A stretch of 64,000 nt of DNA from Mycobacterium adipatum (lineage in GTDB: Bacteria; Actinomycetota; Actinomycetes; Mycobacteriales; Mycobacteriaceae), in assembly GCF_001644575.1 (NCBI RefSeq), contig NZ_CP015596.1:4030001-4094000 (forward strand). Reading direction: 5' to 3'. The position numbers and the translations under genes were made by a program. This document shows, piece by piece, positions 56,845-64,000 of this stretch. Each line of letters opens with the position of its first letter. Position 1 is the stretch's first letter. The notes beneath the pieces were generated by a model. It did no database searches, had not been told where the DNA came from, and was given only the letters and a program-made list of their open reading frames with translations.

Positions 56845-58598
56845 GCCCGCAGCTGGGCGGCCACTTCGGCGGCCGCGCCGTCGACGGCGAGTTCGCGGGC
56901 CTCGCCGGTGAAGCGGTTGCGCAGTTCGACCACACCGTCTGCCCAGCCGCGTCCGACCACCACGATCCACGGCATGCCGAGCAGTTCGGCGTCCTTGAAC
57001 TTCACCCCGGGCGAGGAGGTGCGGTCGTCGAAGAGCACCTCGAAGCCCAGCCGAGACAGTTCACCGGCCAGCTCTCCTGCCCCCTCGCGGGCGCCGGCGT
57101 CCTTGTTGGCGATGACGACGTGCACATCGAAGGGTGCCACGGCGCTGGGCCAGCGCAGCCCGATCTCGTCGTGCTGCTGTTCGGCGATCACTGCGACCAA
57201 CCGGGACACCCCGATTCCGTAGGAGCCCATGGTGAGCCGGACCGGCTTGCCGTTCTCACCGAGCACGTCGGCGGAGAACGCGTCGGCGTACTTGCGACCG
57301 AGCTGGAAGATATGGCCGATCTCGATGCCACGGGCCGAGGTGAGTACCCCGGCACCGTCCGGGGAGGGGTCACCATCGCGCACATCGGCGGCCTCGATGG
57401 TGCCGTCGGGGGTGAAATCGCGGCCCGCGACCAGGCCCACCACGTGCTTGTTGGGTTCATCCGCTCCGGTGATCCAGGAGGTGCCGGTCACCACCCGTGG
57501 ATCGACAAGGTATCGGACACCGTTGTCCTGCAACGCTTTCGGTCCGACGTACCCCTTCACCAGGAACGGGTGAGCGGCGAAATCGGCATCGTCGAGCAGG
57601 GCGAAATCGGCCGGTTCCAGCGCGGCGCCCAGGCGCTTCTCGTCGACCTCGCGGTCGCCGGGAATGCCGATCCCGAGCAGCTCCCACTCGCCGCCCGGTT
57701 CACGGGTTTTCAGCAGGACGTTCTTCAGGGTGTCCGCCGCGGTGACGGTCCGTCCGTCGAACTGGGCGAGCCCGGCCGAGTTGGCCCAGTCGACCAGGGT
57801 CGCGATGGTCGGCGCGTCCGGGGTGTCGTGCACGACGGCGGCGGGCTGGCCCGCCAGCGGCACATCGGCGGGAGCCCGGGTGATCACGGCCTCGACGTTG
57901 GCCGCGTAACCCGATTCCACGCAGCGCACGAAGGTGTCCTCACCGACCTCGCTCTCGGCGAGGAACTCCTCGGAAGCGCTGCCGCCCATCGCTCCGGACA
58001 CCGCCGAGACGATCACGTACTTGACCCCGAGCCGGTTGAAGATGCGCTGGTAGGCCTCGCGATGGTTGTGATAGGCGGTCTTGAGGCCGTCGTCGTCGAC
58101 ATCGAAGGAGTAGGAGTCCTTCATCACGAACTCCCGGCCGCGCAGGATGCCGGCGCGCGGTCGCGCTTCGTCGCGGTACTTGGTCTGGATCTGATAGAGC
58201 AGCACCGGCAGGTCCTTGTAGGAGGAATACTCCCCCTTCACCGTCAGGGTGAACAGTTCCTCGTGGGTCGGGCCGAGCAGATAGTCGTTGTTGCGCCGGT
58301 CCTGCAGCCGGAACAGGGTGTCGCCGTATTCGGTCCAGCGATTGGTGGTCTCGTACGGGGCGCGCGGCAACAGCGCGGGCAGCAGGATCTCCTGGCCGCC
58401 GATGGCATTCATCTCGCTGCGGACGATGTTCTCGATCTTGCGCAGCACCCGCAGACCCAGGGGCAGCCAGCTGTAGATCCCCGGGCCGACCGCGCGGACG
58501 TAGCCGGCGCGGATCAGCAGCTTGTGGCTGGGGACTTCGGCGTCGGCGGGGTCGTCACGCAGGGTTCGCAGGAACAGCTCGGACATACGGGTGATCAC
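56841..58598 (-). CDS. proS: Proline--tRNA ligase
   Basis: Class II synthetase of 585 residues, bacterial type. Motif 2 and 3 regions are clear ([41 protein letters not shown]). An INS editing domain sits between them (about 225-400), where mischarged Ala-tRNA is cleared ([12 protein letters not shown]). The C-terminal anticodon-binding domain follows ([11 protein letters not shown]). The GTG at 58598 ([13 protein letters not shown]) matches the start of the M. tuberculosis protein. Confidence 0.97.
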   Translation of the reverse strand: MITRMSELFLRTLRDDPADAEVPSHKLLIRAGYVRAVGPGIYSWLPLGLRVLRKIENIVRSEMNAIGGQEILLPALLPRAPYETTNRWTEYGDTLFRLQDRRNNDYLLGPTHEELFTLTVKGEYSSYKDLPVLLYQIQTKYRDEARPRAGILRGREFVMKDSYSFDVDDDGLKTAYHNHREAYQRIFNRLGVKYVIVSAVSGAMGGSASEEFLAESEVGEDTFVRCVESGYAANVEAVITRAPADVPLAGQPAAVVHDTPDAPTIATLVDWANSAGLAQFDGRTVTAADTLKNVLLKTREPGGEWELLGIGIPGDREVDEKRLGAALEPADFALLDDADFAAHPFLVKGYVGPKALQDNGVRYLVDPRVVTGTSWITGADEPNKHVVGLVAGRDFTPDGTIEAADVRDGDPSPDGAGVLTSARGIEIGHIFQLGRKYADAFSADVLGENGKPVRLTMGSYGIGVSRLVAVIAEQQHDEIGLRWPSAVAPFDVHVVIANKDAGAREGAGELAGELSRLGFEVLFDDRTSSPGVKFKDAELLGMPWIVVVGRGWADGVVELRNRFTGEARELAVDGAAAEVAAQLRA

Positions 58599-58643
58599 GA
58601 GCGGCAAGCCTAGTCGGGCGACCGCGCAGCCCCGCAATCCAAT

Positions 58644-59309
58644 TCAGTCGCGCCCCTGCCAGGTGCAGACGCATGCCTCGTTGCCTTCGGAATCGGCGAG
58701 CACCCAGAACGCCGGAGCGCGGTGATCGCTGAGCATCACCCCGCCCGCGGCCAGCGCCGCCTCGATCCGCGCTGCGGCCGCATCGTGGGCGATGTCGACG
58801 TCGATATGGATCCGATTGCGGGACTCATGTCGTGCGACATCCATCTGCTGGAACCAGATCGCCGGGCCACGACCGGCCGGGTCGACCAGACCCTGATTCA
58901 GATCCGCCGCACTGCGCGCGTCGACGTAGCCCGTCACGGCCTTCCAGAAGGGCCGCACCGCGGCGATGTCGAGCGCGTCGATGGCGATCTCGAGGACGTG
59001 GAGATCGGCGCCGGGTTCGAGCGTCCAGCCCGCGGTCCGCAGCGAGACGGCCAGCCGACCGGCCAGTTCCAGATCTTGAGTGGTCACCGACCCGTCCACC
59101 TCGGACTGCAGCCGCAGCAACGCGCGGTCTGCGCGCAGATCCAGCTGCAGATGTCCGGGCGTGTCGGCACACGCCGCGGCGGACAGGGTGGCCACCTCGG
59201 CGGCTTCGGCCAGCGTGCGCACCCGCACCTGCGCGTGAATCGCCCCGAGGACCAGACGCCAGCCCTGCGCGGCGGTGGCATCCGAGATCTGCTGCCGGGT
59301 CGGGGTCAC
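58644..59309 (-). CDS. VOC family protein with degenerate pterin-carbinolamine-dehydratase-like N-terminus
   Basis: Protein of 221 residues. The N-terminal half (about 1-95) resembles the PCD/DCoH fold (GWRLVLGAIHAQVRVRTLAEAAEVATLSA) but lacks the usual His-His pair, having TPGHLQLDLR instead. The C-terminal half (about 100-220) is a VOC/glyoxalase-like domain (LEIAIDALDIAAVRPFWKAVTGYVD, RIHIDVDIAHDAAAARIEAALAAGG, ADSEGNEACVC). The GTG at 59309 overlaps the exporter gene stop. The large frame open to 60800 is a shadow. Function unknown. Confidence 0.82.
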   Translation of the reverse strand: MTPTRQQISDATAAQGWRLVLGAIHAQVRVRTLAEAAEVATLSAAACADTPGHLQLDLRADRALLRLQSEVDGSVTTQDLELAGRLAVSLRTAGWTLEPGADLHVLEIAIDALDIAAVRPFWKAVTGYVDARSAADLNQGLVDPAGRGPAIWFQQMDVARHESRNRIHIDVDIAHDAAAARIEAALAAGGVMLSDHRAPAFWVLADSEGNEACVCTWQGRD

Positions 59310-60790
59310 AGTTCGCCCGCCTCGACGGCTTCCTTGGTGTGCTGGGCGCTGGCGATCTGGGCGGCGGTGAAGCGGATGCCCAGGGCGGCCGCGCCGACGA
59401 GCACGGCGATGCCGGCCACCCACAGCAGCGAGTAGGTGTAGCCGTGCCCGAGCGCGTCGAGCTGGGCGGGCGTCATATCGTGCACCGGCCCCGTCGTCCC
59501 GCCCAGATACAGCGTGCGCGAGGTCTGCACGGCCTGGATGATGACGAGCACGATCGGGCCGCCGAGGTTGTAGACCATCAGCGTCACCGCCGACACCGGT
59601 CCGATATCGCGGGGCCCGACCCCGGCGACCGCGCACAGCGGCAGCACCACCGAGATCACGCCGATACCGAGCCCGCCCAGCACGAACAGCACCACCAGAT
59701 CCGGGAAGTACGGCACATCGCGTTCCAGCGTCGACCCGAACAGCATGGCGGCCAGCACCAGGCTGCCCGCCCCGATCACCAGCCAGCGGGGCGCGAACCG
59801 GGGCGCGAACCGGGTGGCGGCCAGGTTGCCGACCCCCATGCCGAGCGCGAACGGGATGAAGCAGATGCCGGCATGCAGGGCGGAGTAGCCGAGCACGTCC
59901 TGCACCAACAGGCCGATCATCACGCTGACCGTCAGCATGACGCCGCCGGCCAGGAAGTACGCGACGAACGTCGCGACCCGGCTGGGGTTGTCGAAGACCG
60001 AGAACGGCACCAGCGGGTTGTCCGCGCGTCGTTCGACGACAACGAATCCCACCGCCGCCAGCACGGCCGCCGCGGCGGCGCCGAACACCCACGGATCGAT
60101 CCAGCCGCGCGGCGGGCCCTGGGTGAACACCAACACGGCGGCGGCACAGGTCAGGGTGGCCAGCAGGGCGCCCGTCACGTCGAGGGTGAGCCGTTCGTGG
60201 CCGGTCTCGGCGATCCAGATCACCGCGATGACGATGATGGCGATGCCGATCGGCACGTTGATGAGGAAGGCCCAGCGCCACGACAGCTCGGTCAACGCGC
60301 CGCCGAGGATCAGGCCGAGCACCGAGCCGAGGCCCTGCATGGCCGCCGATACCGCCAACGCCTTGTTCCGCGGGTGGCCGACGGCATAGGTGGTGGCGAT
60401 CAGGGCCAGGCCGGTCGGTGCGGCCACCGCGGCGCCGATGCCCTGCAGGCCGCGCGCGGCGATGAGGGTGATCTCGTCGGTGGCCACGCCGCAGACCAGC
60501 GAGGCGATGGTAAAGGTACCCACACCGGACAGAAAGGCGCGTTTGTGCCCGAGGGCGTCCCCGATCCGGCCGCCGAGCAGCAGCAGACCGCCGAAGGCCA
60601 GGACGTAGGCCGTGATGACCCAGCTCTTGCCCGCATCGGACAACGCCAGTTCGGCCTGCATACGCGGGAGCGCGACGATGACGATGGTGCCGTCGAGGGT
60701 GGCCATCAGTTGCATCCCGGTGATCGCCACGATGGCGGGGCCCAGCACGCTTTCGGAGAGCCGCGTACCCGGACGCTGCGACCACGACAT
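59306..60790 (-). CDS. MFS transporter, EfpA-like (DHA2 family), paralogue of efpA
   Basis: Fourteen-segment drug exporter of 494 residues. Motif A-type DALGHKRAF, motif C-type GLGSVLGLILGGALTELSWRWAFLINVP, and the block SRTLYLGGTTGPVHDM, which is shared with the efpA product at 61025-62611. It lacks the longer N-terminal tail of EfpA. It probably arose by tandem duplication. The upstream 234 bases contain two DnaA-box-like sequences and a palindrome. It overlaps the VOC gene. Confidence 0.9.
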   Translation of the reverse strand: MSWSQRPGTRLSESVLGPAIVAITGMQLMATLDGTIVIVALPRMQAELALSDAGKSWVITAYVLAFGGLLLLGGRIGDALGHKRAFLSGVGTFTIASLVCGVATDEITLIAARGLQGIGAAVAAPTGLALIATTYAVGHPRNKALAVSAAMQGLGSVLGLILGGALTELSWRWAFLINVPIGIAIIVIAVIWIAETGHERLTLDVTGALLATLTCAAAVLVFTQGPPRGWIDPWVFGAAAAAVLAAVGFVVVERRADNPLVPFSVFDNPSRVATFVAYFLAGGVMLTVSVMIGLLVQDVLGYSALHAGICFIPFALGMGVGNLAATRFAPRFAPRWLVIGAGSLVLAAMLFGSTLERDVPYFPDLVVLFVLGGLGIGVISVVLPLCAVAGVGPRDIGPVSAVTLMVYNLGGPIVLVIIQAVQTSRTLYLGGTTGPVHDMTPAQLDALGHGYTYSLLWVAGIAVLVGAAALGIRFTAAQIASAQHTKEAVEAGEL

Positions 60791-60814
60791 GGGTTCCCAC
60801 CCTACCGACGACGG

Positions 60815-60847
60815 TTATCCACAGGATTCATGCACAGGTGTGGACAA
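60815..60847. promoter_or_regulatory. Two inverted DnaA-box-like sequences
   Basis: TTATCCACA (60815-60823) on the plus strand and TTGTCCACA on the minus strand (60839-60847), facing each other 15 bases apart, in the leader of the exporter gene that starts at 60790. Both match the mycobacterial DnaA box TT(G/A)TCCACA exactly. Confidence 0.5.
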
Positions 60848-60848
60848 G

Positions 60849-60862
60849 TTACATGCATGTGA
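60849..60862. promoter_or_regulatory. Palindrome upstream of the EfpA-like exporter
   Basis: A perfect ACATGCATGT core (60851-60860) with near-symmetric flanks TT and GA. It sits about 60 bases from the ATG at 60790 and may be an operator for a local regulator. Confidence 0.35.
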
Positions 60863-60973
60863 TTTTGACGCACGGCACTCGCAGGTGCGCTCACAGAGGC
60901 GCACGTTCACGTGGTCGGGAGGTCTTTACCCGGTAACGCGCCGGCCCAAACCCGCATTCCCAGCCGATACACG

Positions 60974-61004
60974 AAACACCCCACGCCGGGGGCGTGGGGT
61001 GTTT
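60974..61004. terminator. Terminator downstream of efpA
   Basis: Perfect 14-base stem AAACACCCCACGCC / GGCGTGGGGTGTTT with a GGG loop, 20 bases after the efpA stop. The A/T ends of the stem give short U runs in both directions. Confidence 0.85.
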
Positions 61005-61024
61005 TCTGCGTGGGCGCGGTCCGG

Positions 61025-62611
61025 CTAGCTCTCCAGCTCGCCCGCGTCGATCGCGTCCTTGACCTCCTGGGCGTGCGCCACTTCCTCGGCGGTGTAGCGG
61101 ACGAACAGCGCGACCGCACCGACCACGATGGCAACCGCGGCCACCCACAGCAGGCCGTAGGTGTAGCCGGCGTCGAGCGCGTTGTGCTGGGCTTCGTTCA
61201 TGTTCTTGACCGGGCCGGTCGTACCGCCCAGGTACAGGGTGCGCGAGGTGATGACGGCCTGGATGACGGCCAGCACCACCGGTCCGCCGAGGTTCTGCAG
61301 CATCAGCGCGATCGCCGACACCGGACCGATCTCGTCGAACCCCACCCCGGCGATCGCCGACACGGTCAGCGGCACCACGATCATGCCGATGCCGAATCCG
61401 CCGACCGTGATCGGGATGACCAGGTTCGGGAAGTACGGGATGTCACCGTTGAGCGTCGAACCGTAGATCATCGCGGCGAGCACGAACACGCCGCCGGCGA
61501 TCACCAGCCAGCGCGGCGCGAACCGCGACACCAACTGCGAGGACACCCCGAGTCCGATGCCGAGCGCGACCACGAAGGGAATGAAGCCGATACCGGCGCG
61601 CAGCGCGCTGTAACCCATGATGTCCTGCACATACAGGCCGATCAGCACCGTCAGGGTGAACATCACGCCGCCGGCCAGGAACACGGCGATGAAGGTGGCC
61701 ACCCGGTTGCGATCGCGGAACAGCGAGAACGGCACCACCGGGTTCTCCGCCGTGCGTTCCACGTAGAGGAAGGCCAGCCCGAACACGCAGGCCGCCGCTC
61801 CCGAGGCAAGGGTCATCGGCGACAGCCAGCCCCGCTCGGGCCCCATCGAGAACCCGAACACCGCGGCGGTGCAGAACAGCGTCGCCAGGATGGCGCCGGC
61901 GGCGTCGAGCTTCATCCGGGCGCGGTTGGTCTCGGTCAGATGGGTGCGGGCCAGGTAGAGCATGATCAAGCCGATCGGCACGTTCACCAGGAACGCCCAG
62001 CGCCAGGACACCTCGGTCAGCGCGCCGCCGACGACCAGGCCCATGACCGAACCGACGCCGGTCATGGCGGCGAACACCGCGGTGGCCTTGTTCCGGGCCG
62101 GGCCCTTGGGGAACGTCGTAGCGATCAGTGCCAGGCCGGTGGGCGACGCGATGGCGGCACCGACACCCTGCAACAGGCGTGCGATCACCAGGGTGGCCTC
62201 GTCCCAGGCCACCCCGCAGAGCACGGAGGCGATGGTGAACAGCGCAACACCGACGATGAAGGTGCGTTTGCGACCGATGGTGTCACCGAGGCGCCCACCC
62301 AGCAGCATCAGACCACCGAAGGTCAGCACGTAGGCGGTGATGACCCAACTGCGACCCGCATCGGAGAGTCCCAGCTCATCCTGGATCTTAGGAAGCGCGA
62401 CGATCGCGACCGTGCTGTCCATGGTCGCGAGCAGCTGCATACCACCGATGGCAATGACCGCGGCAATGAAGTTCCAGGGCGGCACCCACGCCGGTAACCT
62501 GCTGTTTTGCCGCATATCCCCCCGGCCCACGTGTACTGGAAGGGCCCGGTCGCTGCCACCTGCGTCGTCCCGGCGGCTGGATTTACGCCCAGCGTCGTTG
62601 AGAGCAGTCAT
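61025..62611 (-). CDS. efpA: Multidrug/lipid exporter EfpA (MFS, DHA2)
   Basis: Fourteen-segment MFS protein of 528 residues, similar in length and sequence to M. tuberculosis EfpA (Rv2846c). Landmarks: AIGGMQLLATMDSTVAIVALP in the first segment, GGRLGDTIGRKRTF (motif A), GVGSVMGLVVGGALTEVSWRWAFLVN (motif C) and SRTLYLGGTTGPVKNM. EfpA is an inner-membrane exporter linked to drug tolerance and lipid transport. The ATG at 62611 has AAGG upstream. Its promoter must lie in the 22-base gap or inside cysG. Confidence 0.95.
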   Translation of the reverse strand: MTALNDAGRKSSRRDDAGGSDRALPVHVGRGDMRQNSRLPAWVPPWNFIAAVIAIGGMQLLATMDSTVAIVALPKIQDELGLSDAGRSWVITAYVLTFGGLMLLGGRLGDTIGRKRTFIVGVALFTIASVLCGVAWDEATLVIARLLQGVGAAIASPTGLALIATTFPKGPARNKATAVFAAMTGVGSVMGLVVGGALTEVSWRWAFLVNVPIGLIMLYLARTHLTETNRARMKLDAAGAILATLFCTAAVFGFSMGPERGWLSPMTLASGAAACVFGLAFLYVERTAENPVVPFSLFRDRNRVATFIAVFLAGGVMFTLTVLIGLYVQDIMGYSALRAGIGFIPFVVALGIGLGVSSQLVSRFAPRWLVIAGGVFVLAAMIYGSTLNGDIPYFPNLVIPITVGGFGIGMIVVPLTVSAIAGVGFDEIGPVSAIALMLQNLGGPVVLAVIQAVITSRTLYLGGTTGPVKNMNEAQHNALDAGYTYGLLWVAAVAIVVGAVALFVRYTAEEVAHAQEVKDAIDAGELES

Positions 62612-62617
62612 ACCGGG

Positions 62618-62631
62618 TTACCTTACAGTAA
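62618..62631. promoter_or_regulatory. Dyad between cysG and efpA
   Basis: TTAC-CTTACA-GTAA (62618-62631), containing also TTACAGTAA, fills most of the 22-base gap before efpA. It could be an operator controlling efpA, since it lies directly before its ribosome site. Confidence 0.35.
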
Positions 62632-62633
62632 TC

Positions 62634-63851
62634 TTAAGAATCCTTTAACTGCCCGAAGCCCGCCACGGGCCCGATAACGATGATCGCGGGCGGCCGGATC
62701 CCCTCCGAACGCACCCGTTCGCCGACATCGGTGAGCGTCGCGCGCACCGTGCGCTGGGCGGCCGTCGTGCCGTGCTGGACCACCATCACCGGCGTATCCG
62801 CTGGTCTACCGCCTGCCAGCAATGCACCGGCAAAAAGTTCGATGCGCTCCACGGCCATCAGCAAGACGATCGTGCCGGACATCGCGGCCAGCGCATCCCA
62901 ATTCACTAACGATTCGGGATGGTCCGGCGCAACATGACCGCTGACCACCACGAACTCATGGGTGACGTGGCGGTGTGTGACCGGCACGCCGGCCAGCGCC
63001 GGAACCGCTATGGCGCTGGTCACACCCGGGACGACAGTCACCGGAACCCCCGCCTCCGCGCACGCGATGACCTCTTCGTAGCCGCGCGCGAAGACGAACG
63101 GGTCCCCGCCCTTGAGCCGGACCACGAACTTGCCCGCCTTGGCTCGCTCGATCAGCACGTTGTTGATGGCCTCCTGGGCCATCGCCCGGCCGTACGGAAT
63201 CTTGGCCGCGTCGATGATCTCGACATGAGGTCCCAGCTCGGCGAGCAGTTCCGGCGGTGCGAGCCGGTCGGCGACCACCACATCAGCGTGCGCGAGCAGC
63301 CGCCGGCCGCGCACCGTGATCAGCTCAGGGTCACCGGGCCCGCCGCCGACCAGCGCCACACCCTCGCGCACCACGTCCCCCGGGTCGCCGCTACGGTCGG
63401 CGATCGCGCCGGTGGCCAGCGCATCGTGGATGGCGTTGCGGATGGCCGCCGAGCGCCGGTGCTCGCCGCCGGCCAGCACCCCGACCGAGAGTCCGTCGTA
63501 GTCGAAGGATGCTGGCGTGACCGCGGTGCCCTCGATGGCCACGTCGGCGCGCACACAGAAGATGCGTCGCCGTTCGGCACCGGCCACGATCGCCGCGTTC
63601 ACGTCCGGATCGTCGGTGGCCGCCAGCACATACCAGGCACCGTCGAGATCTTCGTCACGGAAATCGCGCAACGTCAAGGTGATCGGCGTGAAGGCCTCCA
63701 CCGATGGGGTCGCCGCCCGGGTGATCACGTGGACGTCGGCGCCGGCGGCGATCAGCAGCGGCAGTCGCCGCTGGGCCACCGTGCCGCCACCCACCACCAC
63801 GACCTTGCGGCCTTCCAGACGCAGGCCGACCAGGTAGGCGTTCTCTGTCAC
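62634..63851 (-). CDS. cysG: Uroporphyrinogen-III C-methyltransferase / precorrin-2 dehydrogenase (CysG-like)
   Basis: Fusion enzyme of 405 residues. The N-terminal half (about 1-150) is the NAD-dependent precorrin-2 dehydrogenase (VVVVGGGTVAQRRLPLLIAAGA). The C-terminal half is the SAM-dependent uroporphyrinogen-III methyltransferase (LVGGGPGDPELITVRG, VVRLKGGDPFVFARG, VPGVTSAIAVPALAGVPVTHR). It makes precorrin-2 and sirohydrochlorin for cobalamin and siroheme. It starts at a GTG overlapping the cobB stop. Same position as Rv2847c. Confidence 0.95.
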   Translation of the reverse strand: MTENAYLVGLRLEGRKVVVVGGGTVAQRRLPLLIAAGADVHVITRAATPSVEAFTPITLTLRDFRDEDLDGAWYVLAATDDPDVNAAIVAGAERRRIFCVRADVAIEGTAVTPASFDYDGLSVGVLAGGEHRRSAAIRNAIHDALATGAIADRSGDPGDVVREGVALVGGGPGDPELITVRGRRLLAHADVVVADRLAPPELLAELGPHVEIIDAAKIPYGRAMAQEAINNVLIERAKAGKFVVRLKGGDPFVFARGYEEVIACAEAGVPVTVVPGVTSAIAVPALAGVPVTHRHVTHEFVVVSGHVAPDHPESLVNWDALAAMSGTIVLLMAVERIELFAGALLAGGRPADTPVMVVQHGTTAAQRTVRATLTDVGERVRSEGIRPPAIIVIGPVAGFGQLKDS

Positions 63852-64000
63852 GCGCCGAGCTTAAAGGTTGCGGCCGCGGCGACGAAGCGGGAGCTGGCGT
63901 GCGGGTGCGCCGCCGGGTGTGTATGCAGGTAGCCCGCGTGCACGCCGCCGTCGACCACACCGTCGGCCACCCGCTGCCCGGCTGCCGAACGGAACCCCCA
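63848..64000 (-). CDS. cobB: Cobyrinic acid a,c-diamide synthase CobB, C-terminal end (cut by window edge)
   Basis: The last 50 codons are present on the minus strand and read through the right edge. The end contains GGVHAGYLHTHPAAHP followed by SSRFVAAAA, which fits the C-terminal glutamine-amidotransferase part of CobB (the His in YLHTH is the glutaminase His). The stop overlaps the cysG start (GTGA), as expected for the Rv2848c-Rv2847c pair. Confidence 0.85.
   Translation of the reverse strand, partial: WGFRSAAGQRVADGVVDGGVHAGYLHTHPAAHPHASSRFVAAAATFKLGA

Noticed and set aside
59310..60800. N-terminal extension of the VOC frame to 60800
   Set aside because: It runs antiparallel-frame through the whole exporter gene with low-complexity Arg/Gly composition; the GTG at 59309 is the sensible start.
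58832..60862. A 676-codon plus-strand open frame over the VOC and exporter genes
   Set aside because: Very Arg/His/Gln-rich composition without motif, antisense to two well-supported genes; a GC-frame shadow.

Overview
The window is high-GC actinobacterial DNA, and gene content and order point to a rapidly growing mycobacterium (Mycolicibacterium-like). Compared from memory with Mycobacterium tuberculosis, the backbone follows Rv2788 (mntR/sirR) to Rv2848c (cobB): mntR, fadE21, ltp1, truB, pptT, pptH, a CocE/NonD hydrolase, echA16, dinF, nrnA, rbfA, infB, ylxR, nusA, rimP, proS, efpA, cysG. Stretches that look lineage-specific are spliced into this backbone. Most operon genes overlap by 4 bases (ATGA or GTGA). 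I saw no rRNA, tRNA, CRISPR array or transposase.

Layout. 84-810: mntR with a palindromic operator. 807-1424: an SRPBCC protein. 1585-9567: an eight-gene minus-strand operon (Ltp1 thiolase, SRPBCC, MaoC hydratase, MFE-2-like SDR, FadE21 acyl-CoA dehydrogenase, alpha/beta hydrolase, FadD ligase, SDR) that looks like a complete beta-oxidation unit for an unknown acyl or side-chain substrate. 9631-24329: a minus-strand surface/secretion cluster with three related secreted TolB-like propeller proteins, an NlpC/P60 peptidoglycan hydrolase, a PE-PPE-domain esterase, an aldehyde dehydrogenase, and TetR, AraC and two-component regulators. 24469-25611: an orphan MceE-type lipoprotein. 25692-28212: truB-pptT-pptH. 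28357-32198: DUF3558, CocE/NonD hydrolase, DUF1802, DUF2277, echA16.

32199-33269: deoC between related inverted-repeat elements. 33270-41637: a module that appears to be one LacI regulon. A minus-strand catabolic operon (Gfo/Idh dehydrogenase, DUF993 aldolase-like protein, sugar-phosphate isomerase-like protein, glycerate kinase) and a plus-strand NMT1/THI5-type ABC importer flank a lacI-type gene, and the same 14-base operator sits at both promoters. 41765-42724: an antigen 85-type mycolyltransferase. 42721-45025: dinF and nrnA. 45252-49797: a sulfotransferase and a very large PGRS-type glycine-rich protein, inserted between nrnA and rbfA.

50318-58598: conserved translation/transcription genes (rbfA, infB, ylxR, nusA, rimP, two small genes, proS). 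58644-62611: a VOC protein and two EfpA-type exporters. 62634-64000: cysG and the C-terminal end of cobB.

The best candidates for undescribed biology are the LacI-controlled importer plus DUF993 pathway, the secreted propeller cluster with its recurring promoter motif, and the complete fadE21-ltp1 operon.
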